A stretch of 64,000 nucleotides of DNA from an uncultured Eubacteriales bacterium (GTDB lineage Bacteria; Bacillota; Clostridia; Oscillospirales; Acutalibacteraceae): contig CAKSHM010000006.1 in the NCBI GenBank assembly GCA_934457415.1, forward strand, positions 1 through 64,000, written 5' to 3'. A program made the position numbers and the translations under genes. Positions within the stretch are counted from its first letter, which is position 1; each line of letters starts with the position of its first letter. Below are positions 7,563 to 17,109 of this stretch, piece by piece. Below the pieces are notes generated by a model. It saw only the letters and a program-made list of their open reading frames with translations, did not search any database and had not been told where the DNA came from.

Positions 7563-10100
7563 TCATTCTGCAATAATCCCTGCACTGATTAAAGCTTCAA
7601 GAGCCGTTTTTCCATCGGTATATTCTACATCGGGTTTCAATTTATCATTTGCACAGGCAATTGCAACATCCGAAAGTGACCTTGCAGCCGAATTTTCATC
7701 TGCATACATTATCCTGTAAACACCCTCGGCATCTGTATCAAATCTGTATTTTATATAAGCTCTTGCAACAAATGTTCTCTCAAAATAAGTATTAACCATG
7801 TTTTCTCCGAACATAGCGGCATAGAGTTTTGACGGCGAAGAGGTTTCAGAAGAAAAAGCGGCTTCGATATTGAATGCCTTTGCACCGTTTGAGTTTGCTA
7901 CGGTTGCCGATTCATAAGTGAGCTTGCCGTCAGCCTTATCTTCCGGCATATAAAGTACACCGCCGGAAATGAGCTTAATATTGCTGCCTGTAAAGTTGTC
8001 ATTGACCTTTACATCTGCACCGAATCTTAAGCCTGTAGGCATTTTTGTTCTGAGATATGCTCCGTTTTCCATTTCAATTGTAAACGGAAGATTGTAATTA
8101 ACCTTGAAATTGTCAATATAGTTACGGGCACCGAACCAAGGAGAAGCTAAAATTCCGAAACCGCCGTTTGTGCTGTTTCCTATGCCTTTAAGAGTCGTAT
8201 TTGCTTTTTCCAGTGCATTATAATCAGTATAGCTGTCTGTTCCGTTTGTTATTTCAAACTCGCCGTCAAGCTTTATCTGAACGGTTTTGTAAGAAACATT
8301 ATCCTTAACAAAGCCGGCATAGCAATAAGCGCCGTCGTCTTTATACAAAACTGTTATGTTTACGGGAGAACCGTTAGTATCAAAATTTCCTGCGGCATGC
8401 GCAAGCGCGGTACCGTCATAAGATAAAGGTTCAACTTTTTTTGTTGTAACTGTATATCCGTCAATTACAGCGCCGGCATAATAACCAAGCCAATGTCCGT
8501 TTGTAAAAATCGTAAACCACTTATAATTGTTTTTATCCTTATACCAATAAATGTAATCGGAGCCCTGACGGCCTGACTGAACAATGGTATCAAAGCTGAT
8601 TGAAGAATATTTATAGCTGCCTCTGCTTTCGGGCGAAATATCATCCATTACAGAGATAAGGCGCAATGACATATCCTCAAACTTATTAGTGCTTCTGATA
8701 TGAGCAGGGCTGTAACCTAATGTACCGACATTAGATGAGATAAATGACGCATCATTATACTGACCTGTTACAGAAATTGAGGTTGCATAGGCAAGCACTT
8801 CGTCTTTATTGGCAACAGTCCAATTTCCTGCGGAAGCGCCGTCATTAAAGTTACGGGTATAGGTTTCGCCGTAAGAATAAGCATATTTATCGGAAATTTT
8901 ATTTAAAGAATCAAGCGTTGCAAATTCGCTTGAAAGTCCTGCTTTAACAAGAGCACTTAAGCTGTTATATTCAATTATTGCCGCATTAACCTTAGCCGCT
9001 GCAATCTTAAATGCTGAAACATCAGCAGAATATAAAGCTTCAAATGATTCAGATGTATATGCAAGCTCAGATGAATACTTATTCTTAAAGCTTGCTATAA
9101 TTTCAGGCGCTTTTGCATTTTCATTTGCTGCCGCAAGCTCGGAAGCATAAGTTTCACCGTCTACAGTTACCTTAATATCGTCAATGGCGGCGATTGCGTT
9201 ACTTTCGACATTTGAAGCAATACCGATTCCTATTCCCTTTGTCTTTCTGAGGTCTTCCTGAGCCAGACCGCCCTCAAAGCTCATCTGCTGAGCCTCGCCG
9301 TTATTGACAATACCGGTACCGTCTGAATTTTTATAAAGCCAACCCTTTAAAGTATAGTCTTCAAAGGAATCCGTATAGCTCTGATTGCTATTCTCATCAG
9401 TGAGCGTAACGGTAACTTTGGTTGCGCTTTCAAACTTTATTGAGCAGGTAAACCACTGATTTCCGCTTTCGGTAATATCAATAGTGTAGCCTGTCATGAT
9501 CTCTTTACTTTCCTTGGTTGTAGAACGGTCGGAGCAGACATAAAGCGTATCCTTAGCGGTATAATAATTTTCATATCCTTCGTAATCGTGTCCTACCCAA
9601 ACGCCCATCTGATTGTCTGATTTTCTTCCGATAACCAACTGCTGATAGCTTTTATCATTCTTATACCAATAGCTGTAAACGAGACCGTAACCGCCTGCTG
9701 AATGAGTACGTGTCATCTTAGCAAGATTAAATCTGAAGGACTGACCTGTCACGCTGACATCTTCAAGTGTAAGAGGAGCTTCAATTTCATCACTGCTGAA
9801 AGATGATTTGTTAATAAGAGAAAATGCCTTGATGTAACCGGTTCCGGCATAGCCGACCTCAAGATATTTATTTGAGCTGTCATAGCCTTCGAAACCGCTG
9901 TCTGCCGATTCGTTCTTAACATTAAGCTTAACATTTTCATTTTCACTTGTCTGCGCTCCGTCAGAGCTCTGATAATCCTCGTTATACAAGGTTTTATCCG
10001 AGCTGCTTGCCGTAACCGATAACGGCACAAATACAGCAGTGCATAACAAAATGATACCGGTTAAAAATGAGATAAATGCTGTAAGTTTTTCTTTTTTCAT
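7563..10100 (-). CDS. Secreted surface protein with two LamG-like domains
   Basis: An 845-residue protein of unknown activity. It has a signal peptide (about 1-31), a LamG-like region (about 37-325, with SYWYKNDKSYQQLVIG), a helical stretch (about 335-395), and a second LamG-like region (about 410-670, with YWYKDKNNYKWFTIF). A C-terminal domain (about 672-845) carries MPTGLRFGADV and VARAYIKYRF, a pattern I recall from large clostridial exoproteins but cannot name. The YWYKD signature recurs in the dockerin exoprotein, so these sandwich domains are related. No catalytic motif, dockerin, sortase signal or membrane anchor is visible. A glycan-binding or structural part of the surface complex is the likeliest role. 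AAGGAG precedes the ATG. Confidence 0.7.
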   Translation of the reverse strand: MKKEKLTAFISFLTGIILLCTAVFVPLSVTASSSDKTLYNEDYQSSDGAQTSENENVKLNVKNESADSGFEGYDSSNKYLEVGYAGTGYIKAFSLINKSSFSSDEIEAPLTLEDVSVTGQSFRFNLAKMTRTHSAGGYGLVYSYWYKNDKSYQQLVIGRKSDNQMGVWVGHDYEGYENYYTAKDTLYVCSDRSTTKESKEIMTGYTIDITESGNQWFTCSIKFESATKVTVTLTDENSNQSYTDSFEDYTLKGWLYKNSDGTGIVNNGEAQQMSFEGGLAQEDLRKTKGIGIGIASNVESNAIAAIDDIKVTVDGETYASELAAANENAKAPEIIASFKNKYSSELAYTSESFEALYSADVSAFKIAAAKVNAAIIEYNSLSALVKAGLSSEFATLDSLNKISDKYAYSYGETYTRNFNDGASAGNWTVANKDEVLAYATSISVTGQYNDASFISSNVGTLGYSPAHIRSTNKFEDMSLRLISVMDDISPESRGSYKYSSISFDTIVQSGRQGSDYIYWYKDKNNYKWFTIFTNGHWLGYYAGAVIDGYTVTTKKVEPLSYDGTALAHAAGNFDTNGSPVNITVLYKDDGAYCYAGFVKDNVSYKTVQIKLDGEFEITNGTDSYTDYNALEKANTTLKGIGNSTNGGFGILASPWFGARNYIDNFKVNYNLPFTIEMENGAYLRTKMPTGLRFGADVKVNDNFTGSNIKLISGGVLYMPEDKADGKLTYESATVANSNGAKAFNIEAAFSSETSSPSKLYAAMFGENMVNTYFERTFVARAYIKYRFDTDAEGVYRIMYADENSAARSLSDVAIACANDKLKPDVEYTDGKTALEALISAGIIAE

Positions 10101-10151
10101 TTTTACTCTCCTTAAATTAAATATTTTTCATCAAACCTGAGCGGCTTAATA

Positions 10152-11729
10152 TTATTTCCAGCCTGACAGATAGTCGGGCTTCGGCTGATCCCAATTGCCG
10201 CAGATCTCATTATCATAATCTCCGCCTAAAAGATCCTCAAGCTTACGAACTATTATATTATCCATGAAAACATCCGCTTCTTCCGAGCCTATAGCTATTC
10301 TGCCTTTTGAAATAACATACGGTCTGCTTATCTGGTTTGATGCAATTTTATCATCGGTAACGGACAGCTTTTCAACCTTATTTATCTGCCCTGTTGCCTC
10401 GTCCTTTTCCGTACGGTAGACAGTGATTTTATTATCAAATGCGTCTACCGTCCAAGTCACCCAATCATCTGTAATATAGCCGTCCGGCAAAACCAACTCG
10501 GCAATCTTGCTTTCATAAGTTATGAACATCTTATAAATACGAATATATTTATTATGTTCAAGTGCCACGCGGTAATGGAAATATCCGTACATATCGACAG
10601 GATGATATCTTACATAAAGGTCAACCTCATTTTTGAGGTCAAGGTTTGTGTCTTCGCCGAATTTCAGGTCAACCGAAAGCGAATAATCTGTCCAGCCCTT
10701 ATTTCCGAGAGGAAAATAACCCGATGAAAACTTTCGGTGAAGAACTCGGTTCTTTTTGCCGTCAGCCTCGGTCTCACAAATAATATTTGCAAGTGCCGCA
10801 TCCGAATCGGCTGTTCCCCATACAGGGTTTGTTACCGTTTCTGGGGTATTGATAAGACTGCCGTCCGTAAAGGTTTCGCGGAGAAGAACAGATGTATCGT
10901 CTATCGGAGGATCGGGATAAGGCTCATTTGAATAATCCTCGCCGTCGCCGTCATCCTTACCGCCTGATTTATCAGGGTCATTATAGACATAATCGTCTCC
11001 GTCGGGAGCTTCGACCTTGATATTGACATCCTCGAATGTTCCCTTAACAGTATTATCCTGCTGACAGGAATGCACGCCGAGACCGGCTAAAACAACATTA
11101 TTCATTTTAATATTTACGGTTGCTATTCTTGTATAAGCTGTTTTATTTCCGTTTTGAGCATAGCAGGCGATTGCATTTCCCGATTTCACCATTTTTAATT
11201 TAATCGGATAAACAGGCGATTCGATTCGCTGAGTTGTCGCCTCACAAAGGTTTCCGTCCGCAGTGCGGTAAACTATCCAAATATAATCTCTTCTAACATG
11301 AAGGAAAACATAAGGCGAATTGTTTGCTTCGCTGTTTCGGATTATAATTCCTGCAGAAGCACTTTCAAAAATTGCCGAAGCGCTGCCTGTCGATTCAAGA
11401 TTTTTCACGGTTGCTTCTACTGTAAGCGTAGAAAGGTCACCGTAATCAAGAGCATATTTTTTACAAAGCAACGCCGCTCCGTCTTCATACCACCACAAAA
11501 CATTTGCATTGGTATCAATCGAATAGTGTCCTGCGCTTTGATCCTGAACAAATTCAGCCTCGGGCTTATAGTAAACTCCGCCGGGTTCAACTCCGTCAAG
11601 AAGATATTCATTAAACTTTGGATTATTATCTTCTTTAAGCGTCTGCGCTTTACTTGTAACCGAAAACAGTCCGCAGCTCAGCACAAGCGCTAAACAAAGT
11701 GAAGCCGAAAGAATTTTCTTAAACTTCAT
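10152..11729 (-). CDS. Secreted two-domain LamG-like protein
   Basis: A 525-residue exoprotein of unknown activity. I chose the ATG at 11729 (MKFKKILSAS) over the one at 11741, because the upper ATG directly abuts the AAAGGAG ribosome site while the lower one leaves workable spacing and starts a standard signal peptide. The mature protein has a LamG-like region (about 35-245), an Asp/Gly/Pro-rich linker, and a second LamG-like region (about 285-500), then ends PDYLSGWK. Such sandwiches often bind sugars, but no binding residues can be assigned. The start overlaps the end of the cohesin-like gene by 11 bases, so the two should be translated together. Confidence 0.68.
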   Translation of the reverse strand: MKFKKILSASLCLALVLSCGLFSVTSKAQTLKEDNNPKFNEYLLDGVEPGGVYYKPEAEFVQDQSAGHYSIDTNANVLWWYEDGAALLCKKYALDYGDLSTLTVEATVKNLESTGSASAIFESASAGIIIRNSEANNSPYVFLHVRRDYIWIVYRTADGNLCEATTQRIESPVYPIKLKMVKSGNAIACYAQNGNKTAYTRIATVNIKMNNVVLAGLGVHSCQQDNTVKGTFEDVNIKVEAPDGDDYVYNDPDKSGGKDDGDGEDYSNEPYPDPPIDDTSVLLRETFTDGSLINTPETVTNPVWGTADSDAALANIICETEADGKKNRVLHRKFSSGYFPLGNKGWTDYSLSVDLKFGEDTNLDLKNEVDLYVRYHPVDMYGYFHYRVALEHNKYIRIYKMFITYESKIAELVLPDGYITDDWVTWTVDAFDNKITVYRTEKDEATGQINKVEKLSVTDDKIASNQISRPYVISKGRIAIGSEEADVFMDNIIVRKLEDLLGGDYDNEICGNWDQPKPDYLSGWK

Positions 11730-13530
11730 ACAGTCTGTCATCTCCTTTCTTTTTTTGTATATATCTGAATAAAATAAGCGAGCTTATTATTACAAACGTT
11801 TCAAAACCTATAAATATCAAGAGGATGTAGACAACCGAAGAAGTTTTAAGGTCTGAAATTTTTATACTGCTCGGTTTGACCTGAGCGGTTTTATTATCGG
11901 TTGTAACGCTATCGGCAGTATCAGGTGTGCTCGGCTGCTTTTGAATTTCGCCGTCTTTGGTTATATAAATAACCTGATTGTTTCCGTCAAGCTCTGCACG
12001 GATGTTTGTAAGTGCATAAAGCTGTTCGCAAAGAAGTTTAAACTGAGTTGTAAGCCTTCCTTTTACAGCCGTAGGCAAAGAATTGAACTCGGCTATTGCG
12101 GCGTTAATTACCAAAAGGCGAGAGGAATCAACTTCGGACGGACTTAAAATCAGCAGATCGCTGTATTTTTTTCTGAATTCGCCTGCCGCGATTACTGCTT
12201 GTTCTTCATTCGGATTTGCCTTGGCTTCAAGCCTTAAATATTCATCATGAAGCTCGCAGACATAATTATACTTATCAACAAGCTGAGCTTTTGCGATATC
12301 ATTCAAAGTTTTATATTCGCCGATTGCGGAAAGCAGCATATTAGGAACGGCTTCTGTTTCATCAAGCTTTAAATTGCTTTTCGGAAAATTCAGAGCGGAA
12401 TTATTATTCGTTAAATAATCCTTGACCGCCTGAGGCGTTGATTTAAGTTGCTGTTTATATGACAGCAAATCTTGCTTAGCAGCTCTGAGCGCTGAAATTG
12501 CGCTGTCAAGAGAAGCCTTTTCGGTTATTAGCTGAGACTTAATATAATTGCTTTGCGATTTATAACTGTCAACAGCATTCTTGGTTCCCTGAATTTTCAA
12601 ATCAAGCAAAGCCTCATAATCCGACAGAGCCTTTTCATAATTCGGCTCCCAATCCTCAGGAATATCCTGAGTTGTCGGGTCGAACGGAAGTTGAGCTTTT
12701 AAAAAGGCATCATATGAAAAGCTGCCCATTAAATCGTCTTTAATAACACCGGAAGTATCAAAATATGGCTTCCAATCGTTTCTTAGTCCCAAAAGTGTTG
12801 CGGCTATCTGCTCATCATGTTCCTTTTTCAGCTGTTCTTCACGCTTTTTTTCATATTCCGCCAAAGCGTTTTTTAAAACCTCATAATTTTCCACCTGCTT
12901 TTTTTCGGCGGCGGAAAGTGCGTTATAAGCATCTAACGCTTTATGAATTGCATTATAGCTTGCTGTTGACGCGTCAACAATTCCGATAGCATTTATAAGC
13001 TCTATTGTATTTCTGACACTTTCGCTTATCGAGGCGGCGTCAATTTTAACAGTACACTCAGGGTTGCTTTTCGGCTTCAGATTTTCGAAGGCTTGATTAT
13101 AAACTTCAAAATCGGAAAGCACAAATTTCTTATCGCCTGTTTCTGTCTGTGAGCGGGTGACAAACTGAATTTTAATGAGATCTCCGGCCGGCAAAACGAT
13201 ATCTGAATCGCTGTCCCATGTCAATACAACGCTTCCCGCATTTACGAAGCCGTAATCTGCGCCTGCCGACATTTCTTTATTTAAGAATGTGACCTTTGAA
13301 GCGGAAAAATCACGACTGCTGTAATTCAATACAGCATAAAAGCCCGCAAGGGAAATCTGCCTTTTATTTCGCACCGTTAATGTAAACGGTTCTTCGGCTT
13401 TAACACTTGAAGTCCCGTAGATTTCAAGTTCCATCGGAGCGGCGGCCGCAAAAGTTGAAAACGGCACCAAAACCATTGAAAAGCACAAGGCAAGACATAA
13501 TGCCGTGACAATAATTTTTTTGATATTCAC
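11719..13530 (-). CDS. Membrane-anchored cohesin-like scaffold protein
   Basis: A 603-residue surface protein starting at a GTG with AAGGAGGT seven bases upstream. It has a signal peptide (about 1-31), a cohesin-like domain (about 33-165) with the typical run of beta strands (GFYAVLNYSS, GSVVLTWDSD, LPAGDLIKIQFVT), and a helical module (about 169-230: LINAIGIVD ... AYNALSAAEKKQVENYE) of a kind common in clostridial surface proteins. A long coiled-coil-like stretch follows, with a second related module near 460-510. One C-terminal membrane helix (about 566-588) with a short basic tail ends the protein. It probably holds a dockerin protein at the membrane; the dockerin exoprotein of the same operon is the natural ligand. 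The cohesin call rests on pattern, and binding is inferred. Confidence 0.72.
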   Translation of the reverse strand: MNIKKIIVTALCLALCFSMVLVPFSTFAAAAPMELEIYGTSSVKAEEPFTLTVRNKRQISLAGFYAVLNYSSRDFSASKVTFLNKEMSAGADYGFVNAGSVVLTWDSDSDIVLPAGDLIKIQFVTRSQTETGDKKFVLSDFEVYNQAFENLKPKSNPECTVKIDAASISESVRNTIELINAIGIVDASTASYNAIHKALDAYNALSAAEKKQVENYEVLKNALAEYEKKREEQLKKEHDEQIAATLLGLRNDWKPYFDTSGVIKDDLMGSFSYDAFLKAQLPFDPTTQDIPEDWEPNYEKALSDYEALLDLKIQGTKNAVDSYKSQSNYIKSQLITEKASLDSAISALRAAKQDLLSYKQQLKSTPQAVKDYLTNNNSALNFPKSNLKLDETEAVPNMLLSAIGEYKTLNDIAKAQLVDKYNYVCELHDEYLRLEAKANPNEEQAVIAAGEFRKKYSDLLILSPSEVDSSRLLVINAAIAEFNSLPTAVKGRLTTQFKLLCEQLYALTNIRAELDGNNQVIYITKDGEIQKQPSTPDTADSVTTDNKTAQVKPSSIKISDLKTSSVVYILLIFIGFETFVIISSLILFRYIQKKKGDDRLYEV

Positions 13531-13546
13531 TCAATCTACCTCCTTC

Positions 13547-15358
13547 CTATACCGTTTTTTTACTCTCCTCAACGGATATAATATTTTCAGAGCTTTTTTT
13601 ACCGCTTTTCATCTTCTTTAAAAATGTAAGAACGATAAATACCTCTGCCGCAAGCATAAGAACCGCAATCACCGAAAGCACAATAATAAGTATAGTTTCA
13701 GACTGATTATGGTCGGGACGGACTACCATAACATCACTGCCGCCCGAAAGCTCTTCAATTGCCTTTTTCGCATTTTCAAGCTTAGTTTTAAGATTTGAAG
13801 CAAGTATTTCCTGCATTTCCGAAGGAAGAAACTCAAAGTCGTCATAAATTTCATTTACCTTATCGGCATCCTTAGCAGTAAGCTTTTTAACATCGGGCAA
13901 TTTTTCTATTCTGTCCGCAATATCGCTTAAAAGCAACGGGCACAAAGCTTCATAGCAATTTGTAATTTTAGCAACCGCCTCGGTGGGAACCTTGGTGTAA
14001 TCCGAATCAGCCAAACTGTCGAGAGCTTTTTTTGCCTTTTTAATAGCGCCCTTCATTGAAATATCGACCGTTTCAGGGTCATCGGGAAGCTTGCTTGCAA
14101 GCTCTGCCACCTCGTCAACAGTCAAAGCCGTAGTTTCTGTTGCGGATGATTCGTTTTTCGAATCAGGCGAGCTGGGAGTTTGAGTCACCGTTTCAGGTTT
14201 ATAAGCATCTGCGCTTACTTTACCGACACCGGTAAGAGTAGGGAGTTCGGTCCCCGAAGTGTTCCAGCCGGAAGCTCCTGAAAACGCGCTTAAAATTCCT
14301 GCTTTATCCTTTGACTCAAAATCAGGCTGGAAACCGGAATTGAGAACATAGCTCGAAGAAGCTGTCATTTCGCTCCAATCATTTTTTGTTTCGGTAACTA
14401 AGCCGGTCGCAAAGCATTTATTTGTCTGAGTTCCGGTATTTGCCGAAAGAATAAAGCTCTGACCGTGAGTGACGGAGCCTGTAGAATAGCAATTTGAAAC
14501 AGTAACATCGTTTGCTCTGCAAATAAAGCCAGCCATATGATAAGACTTTGCTCCGTAGGATTTAGTAAGAGTTACATTGCCTGTAGCATAACAACCGGTC
14601 ACAGTACCTGTTTCCATCTTGCCTGCAAATCCGCCCGAATAATAAATACCGGTAGTATTAACCGTTACCTCGGCACCGCAGTTTTTAAATGTACAACCGC
14701 CTATAGCCTGACCTACAAGACCGCCGTTTCCGTTTGAAGCGGATTTTACTGTTCCGCTCGCAAAACAGTTCTGGACCGTTGTGGATTTAGCAATTCCGAT
14801 AAGCACTGCCGTTCCCTGCTCGTCTTTCTGTCCGTAGTTCAGAGAATAGTCATTATTCATATCCTCCTGACCGATTACGGTACTTGTAACATCGGCATTA
14901 AGAATATATATTCCTTTTAAAGACGCACCGCTTGTTGCGCCGAACAAAGCAGTTTCCCATTTGGAATTATCCTTTGCATAATCGGACTGAACCGCATTAT
15001 AAGTATGCTTGAACTTTTCTCCGGCATGGTTGTATACTTTCAGGTTTTTAATTATGTATTTAGGAGTACCGTCACCGTTCATATCGCAGGTAAACGAACC
15101 GGAAAAAGGTCTTGAAAGAATTCCTATCGGAGTAAACTCACCGAAGGAAGAAAGATCAATTGTGTTCGAAAGCTTATAATGTGCCGAAAGATTATTTCTT
15201 ATACCGTCAAGCTGTTCGGCTGTTTTTACAAGATAGGGTGAGCTTACAGTTCCGCTTCCCTCATAAGAAGGAGCCGCAAAAGAAACTATTCCGAACAGTC
15301 CCCCTATAATAAGCATTGTAATAAATGCTGCCAGACACTTAGAAAAGCATTTTTTCAT
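13547..15358 (-). CDS. GLUG-repeat surface protein with C-terminal membrane anchor
   Basis: A 603-residue protein with a signal peptide (about 1-28). A GLUG-type region follows (about 33-390; repeats such as GGLVGQAIGGCTFKNCGA and GGFAGKMETGTVTGCYATGN), beginning with the usual PYLVKTAEQLDGIR entry. A helical stalk (about 410-540) leads to one membrane helix (about 554-579) and a short charged tail. GLUG regions occur in adhesins and in IgA-peptidase-like proteins; no peptidase motif is visible here. AGGAGG lies five bases before the ATG. It follows the YesM gene after only 35 bases and precedes the cohesin-like gene by 16, so it should be made together with the sensor system. Confidence 0.75.
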   Translation of the reverse strand: MKKCFSKCLAAFITMLIIGGLFGIVSFAAPSYEGSGTVSSPYLVKTAEQLDGIRNNLSAHYKLSNTIDLSSFGEFTPIGILSRPFSGSFTCDMNGDGTPKYIIKNLKVYNHAGEKFKHTYNAVQSDYAKDNSKWETALFGATSGASLKGIYILNADVTSTVIGQEDMNNDYSLNYGQKDEQGTAVLIGIAKSTTVQNCFASGTVKSASNGNGGLVGQAIGGCTFKNCGAEVTVNTTGIYYSGGFAGKMETGTVTGCYATGNVTLTKSYGAKSYHMAGFICRANDVTVSNCYSTGSVTHGQSFILSANTGTQTNKCFATGLVTETKNDWSEMTASSSYVLNSGFQPDFESKDKAGILSAFSGASGWNTSGTELPTLTGVGKVSADAYKPETVTQTPSSPDSKNESSATETTALTVDEVAELASKLPDDPETVDISMKGAIKKAKKALDSLADSDYTKVPTEAVAKITNCYEALCPLLLSDIADRIEKLPDVKKLTAKDADKVNEIYDDFEFLPSEMQEILASNLKTKLENAKKAIEELSGGSDVMVVRPDHNQSETILIIVLSVIAVLMLAAEVFIVLTFLKKMKSGKKSSENIISVEESKKTV

Positions 15359-15393
15359 AATTTCCTCCTGTTATTTTTGCAAAGATATTTTAT

Positions 15394-17109
15394 TTATCTG
15401 TCGTCAGGAATAGTGAAACTGCAAACCGTTCCTACGCCCTGCTTACTTTCTATACTGATTCCATAGCTTTCGCCGTAAAGAAGCTTTATACGGTGATTTA
15501 TATTTTTTATACCTATATGCCGTTTAGATACGCTTGAAAAATCATTTATTCCTGCCTGCAATTCCGCAAGCTTTTCAGGCTCTATTCCGTTTCCGTTATC
15601 CGATACCGATATTTTGATATTTCCTTCAAAAGAATTTATACTTATATCAATTTCAGGTGATTTATCGCAATTTTCAAAGGCATGGATAACTGTATTTTCA
15701 ATAAGCGGCTGAATACACATTTTTAAGATTTTGCAGTCAAGCAGTTCTTCATCAACAGACCAATTAAACTTAAACTGATTACCGTATCTGACATTTAAAA
15801 TGTTGATATATTTATTTGTTGTGTAAATTTCATCGCGGATAGTTCTGAAAACCGTCAAAAGGTCCATTGAAAGCTCCAAAAGCTCCGCAATATTATTAAG
15901 AGAATAAGATATGGGATTATCGTATTTATCTAATTCCCTATATGCTATCCAGTTAAGGGTTTCTAAGGTGTTATACATAAAATGCGGACAAATTTGCGTT
16001 TGCAATGTAAGGACCTGCTGAAATCTTAATTCTCCCATTTTTTTGTTTACGGTATCAGTAAGCCGTTTATTCTCCGTTACAAGAGTATTAAACTTACTGT
16101 TGATATACTCAACATCTGACAAACCCGTTTCCGGAACAAACATCGGATAGCTTGAAATATTATCCGCAATCCGGCGTATAGGTCTGTAGGTGAATTTAAA
16201 AACAAAAAACGCAATTGCGGATATGGATATAAAAAGCACAAATCCGAAAACTATTCGATGAACCGTATTTTTACTTATATAATCCGAATATTCATTTAAA
16301 TCTACTATATTGACAACATAAAGCTTAAGATTTTCAATTCCGTCAATTGTAACTATGCTTTTTTTACCGTTAAGCTTAACAATCTGCGGTGTTTTTTCTT
16401 CGCTGAAATCTATATTGAAATCATATATTTCTCCGAGCGTTTTGTTTATGTTGGAGCCGATTGTAGAAACGATTATTCTTCCTGAATCATCTATTAGCAG
16501 CTCTTGTCTGTTATTACCGCTGTTTTTGAAAACAGACTCCGCAAATTTCATCGAATCAACACCGATATAGACATTATTATAAATACTGCTTTGCGATTTT
16601 TGAGACAGTTTCATATAGAGGTCATATTGATAACCGTAATCCGAAACATCATAAATTCCGACATTTTGAAAATAACCGTAGAATTTTTTATTTATGACCT
16701 CCGGATCATAAATGCTTTCATCCGGCGACACGCTCATTTTAGAGCCTATTCTTACATTTCCGCGTTCGACGGTAAGCGCTTCGACAGAATCAAGAAGTGT
16801 CAAGGCACTATCAATCTGATTGATAAGATTACTTCTTTCCATGAAGTCATTTTTAGAATTTACATCGTAAAGAATCCGCATATTTACGGTTCCGAAATAA
16901 TGTGCGGCAGTAGCAATTTGTTTAAAGGTTAAATTAAGTGATGTAACGGTATTATAATTTTTTTGCTTTTCAATAGATTTAATATGTTCATTAAATGCCT
17001 TATTGCTTAAAGATAAATATATTGAAAGAGAAGCCGCAACAGCTAAGAAAATAGCGAAGATAACAAAGGCAAGGCTTTTTTTGAATATCCTATTTATTTT
17101 ACTATTCAT
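15394..17109 (-). CDS. YesM-type sensor histidine kinase
   Basis: A 571-residue membrane kinase pairing with the YesN-like regulator. It has a membrane helix near the N-terminus, an extracellular sensor region, a second helix (about 288-310), a HAMP-like linker, the His_kinase region with PHFMYNTLETL (phospho-accepting His) and an ATPase domain with N-box IQPLIENTVIHAF and G-box SDNGNGI. I place the start at the ATG at 17109, which has AGAGGT seven bases upstream and overlaps the yesN stop by eight bases. This family commonly controls carbohydrate-uptake genes. Here it lies between the ABC importer and the surface-protein genes, so both are likely targets. The signal is probably a sugar or a sugar-loaded binding protein. 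Confidence 0.9.
   Translation of the reverse strand: MNSKINRIFKKSLAFVIFAIFLAVAASLSIYLSLSNKAFNEHIKSIEKQKNYNTVTSLNLTFKQIATAAHYFGTVNMRILYDVNSKNDFMERSNLINQIDSALTLLDSVEALTVERGNVRIGSKMSVSPDESIYDPEVINKKFYGYFQNVGIYDVSDYGYQYDLYMKLSQKSQSSIYNNVYIGVDSMKFAESVFKNSGNNRQELLIDDSGRIIVSTIGSNINKTLGEIYDFNIDFSEEKTPQIVKLNGKKSIVTIDGIENLKLYVVNIVDLNEYSDYISKNTVHRIVFGFVLFISISAIAFFVFKFTYRPIRRIADNISSYPMFVPETGLSDVEYINSKFNTLVTENKRLTDTVNKKMGELRFQQVLTLQTQICPHFMYNTLETLNWIAYRELDKYDNPISYSLNNIAELLELSMDLLTVFRTIRDEIYTTNKYINILNVRYGNQFKFNWSVDEELLDCKILKMCIQPLIENTVIHAFENCDKSPEIDISINSFEGNIKISVSDNGNGIEPEKLAELQAGINDFSSVSKRHIGIKNINHRIKLLYGESYGISIESKQGVGTVCSFTIPDDR

Noticed and set aside
2396..15358. Sortase-anchored surface proteins
   Set aside because: No LPXTG-like motif, membrane segment and basic tail in that order was found; two proteins instead end in plain membrane helices and the others have no anchor.
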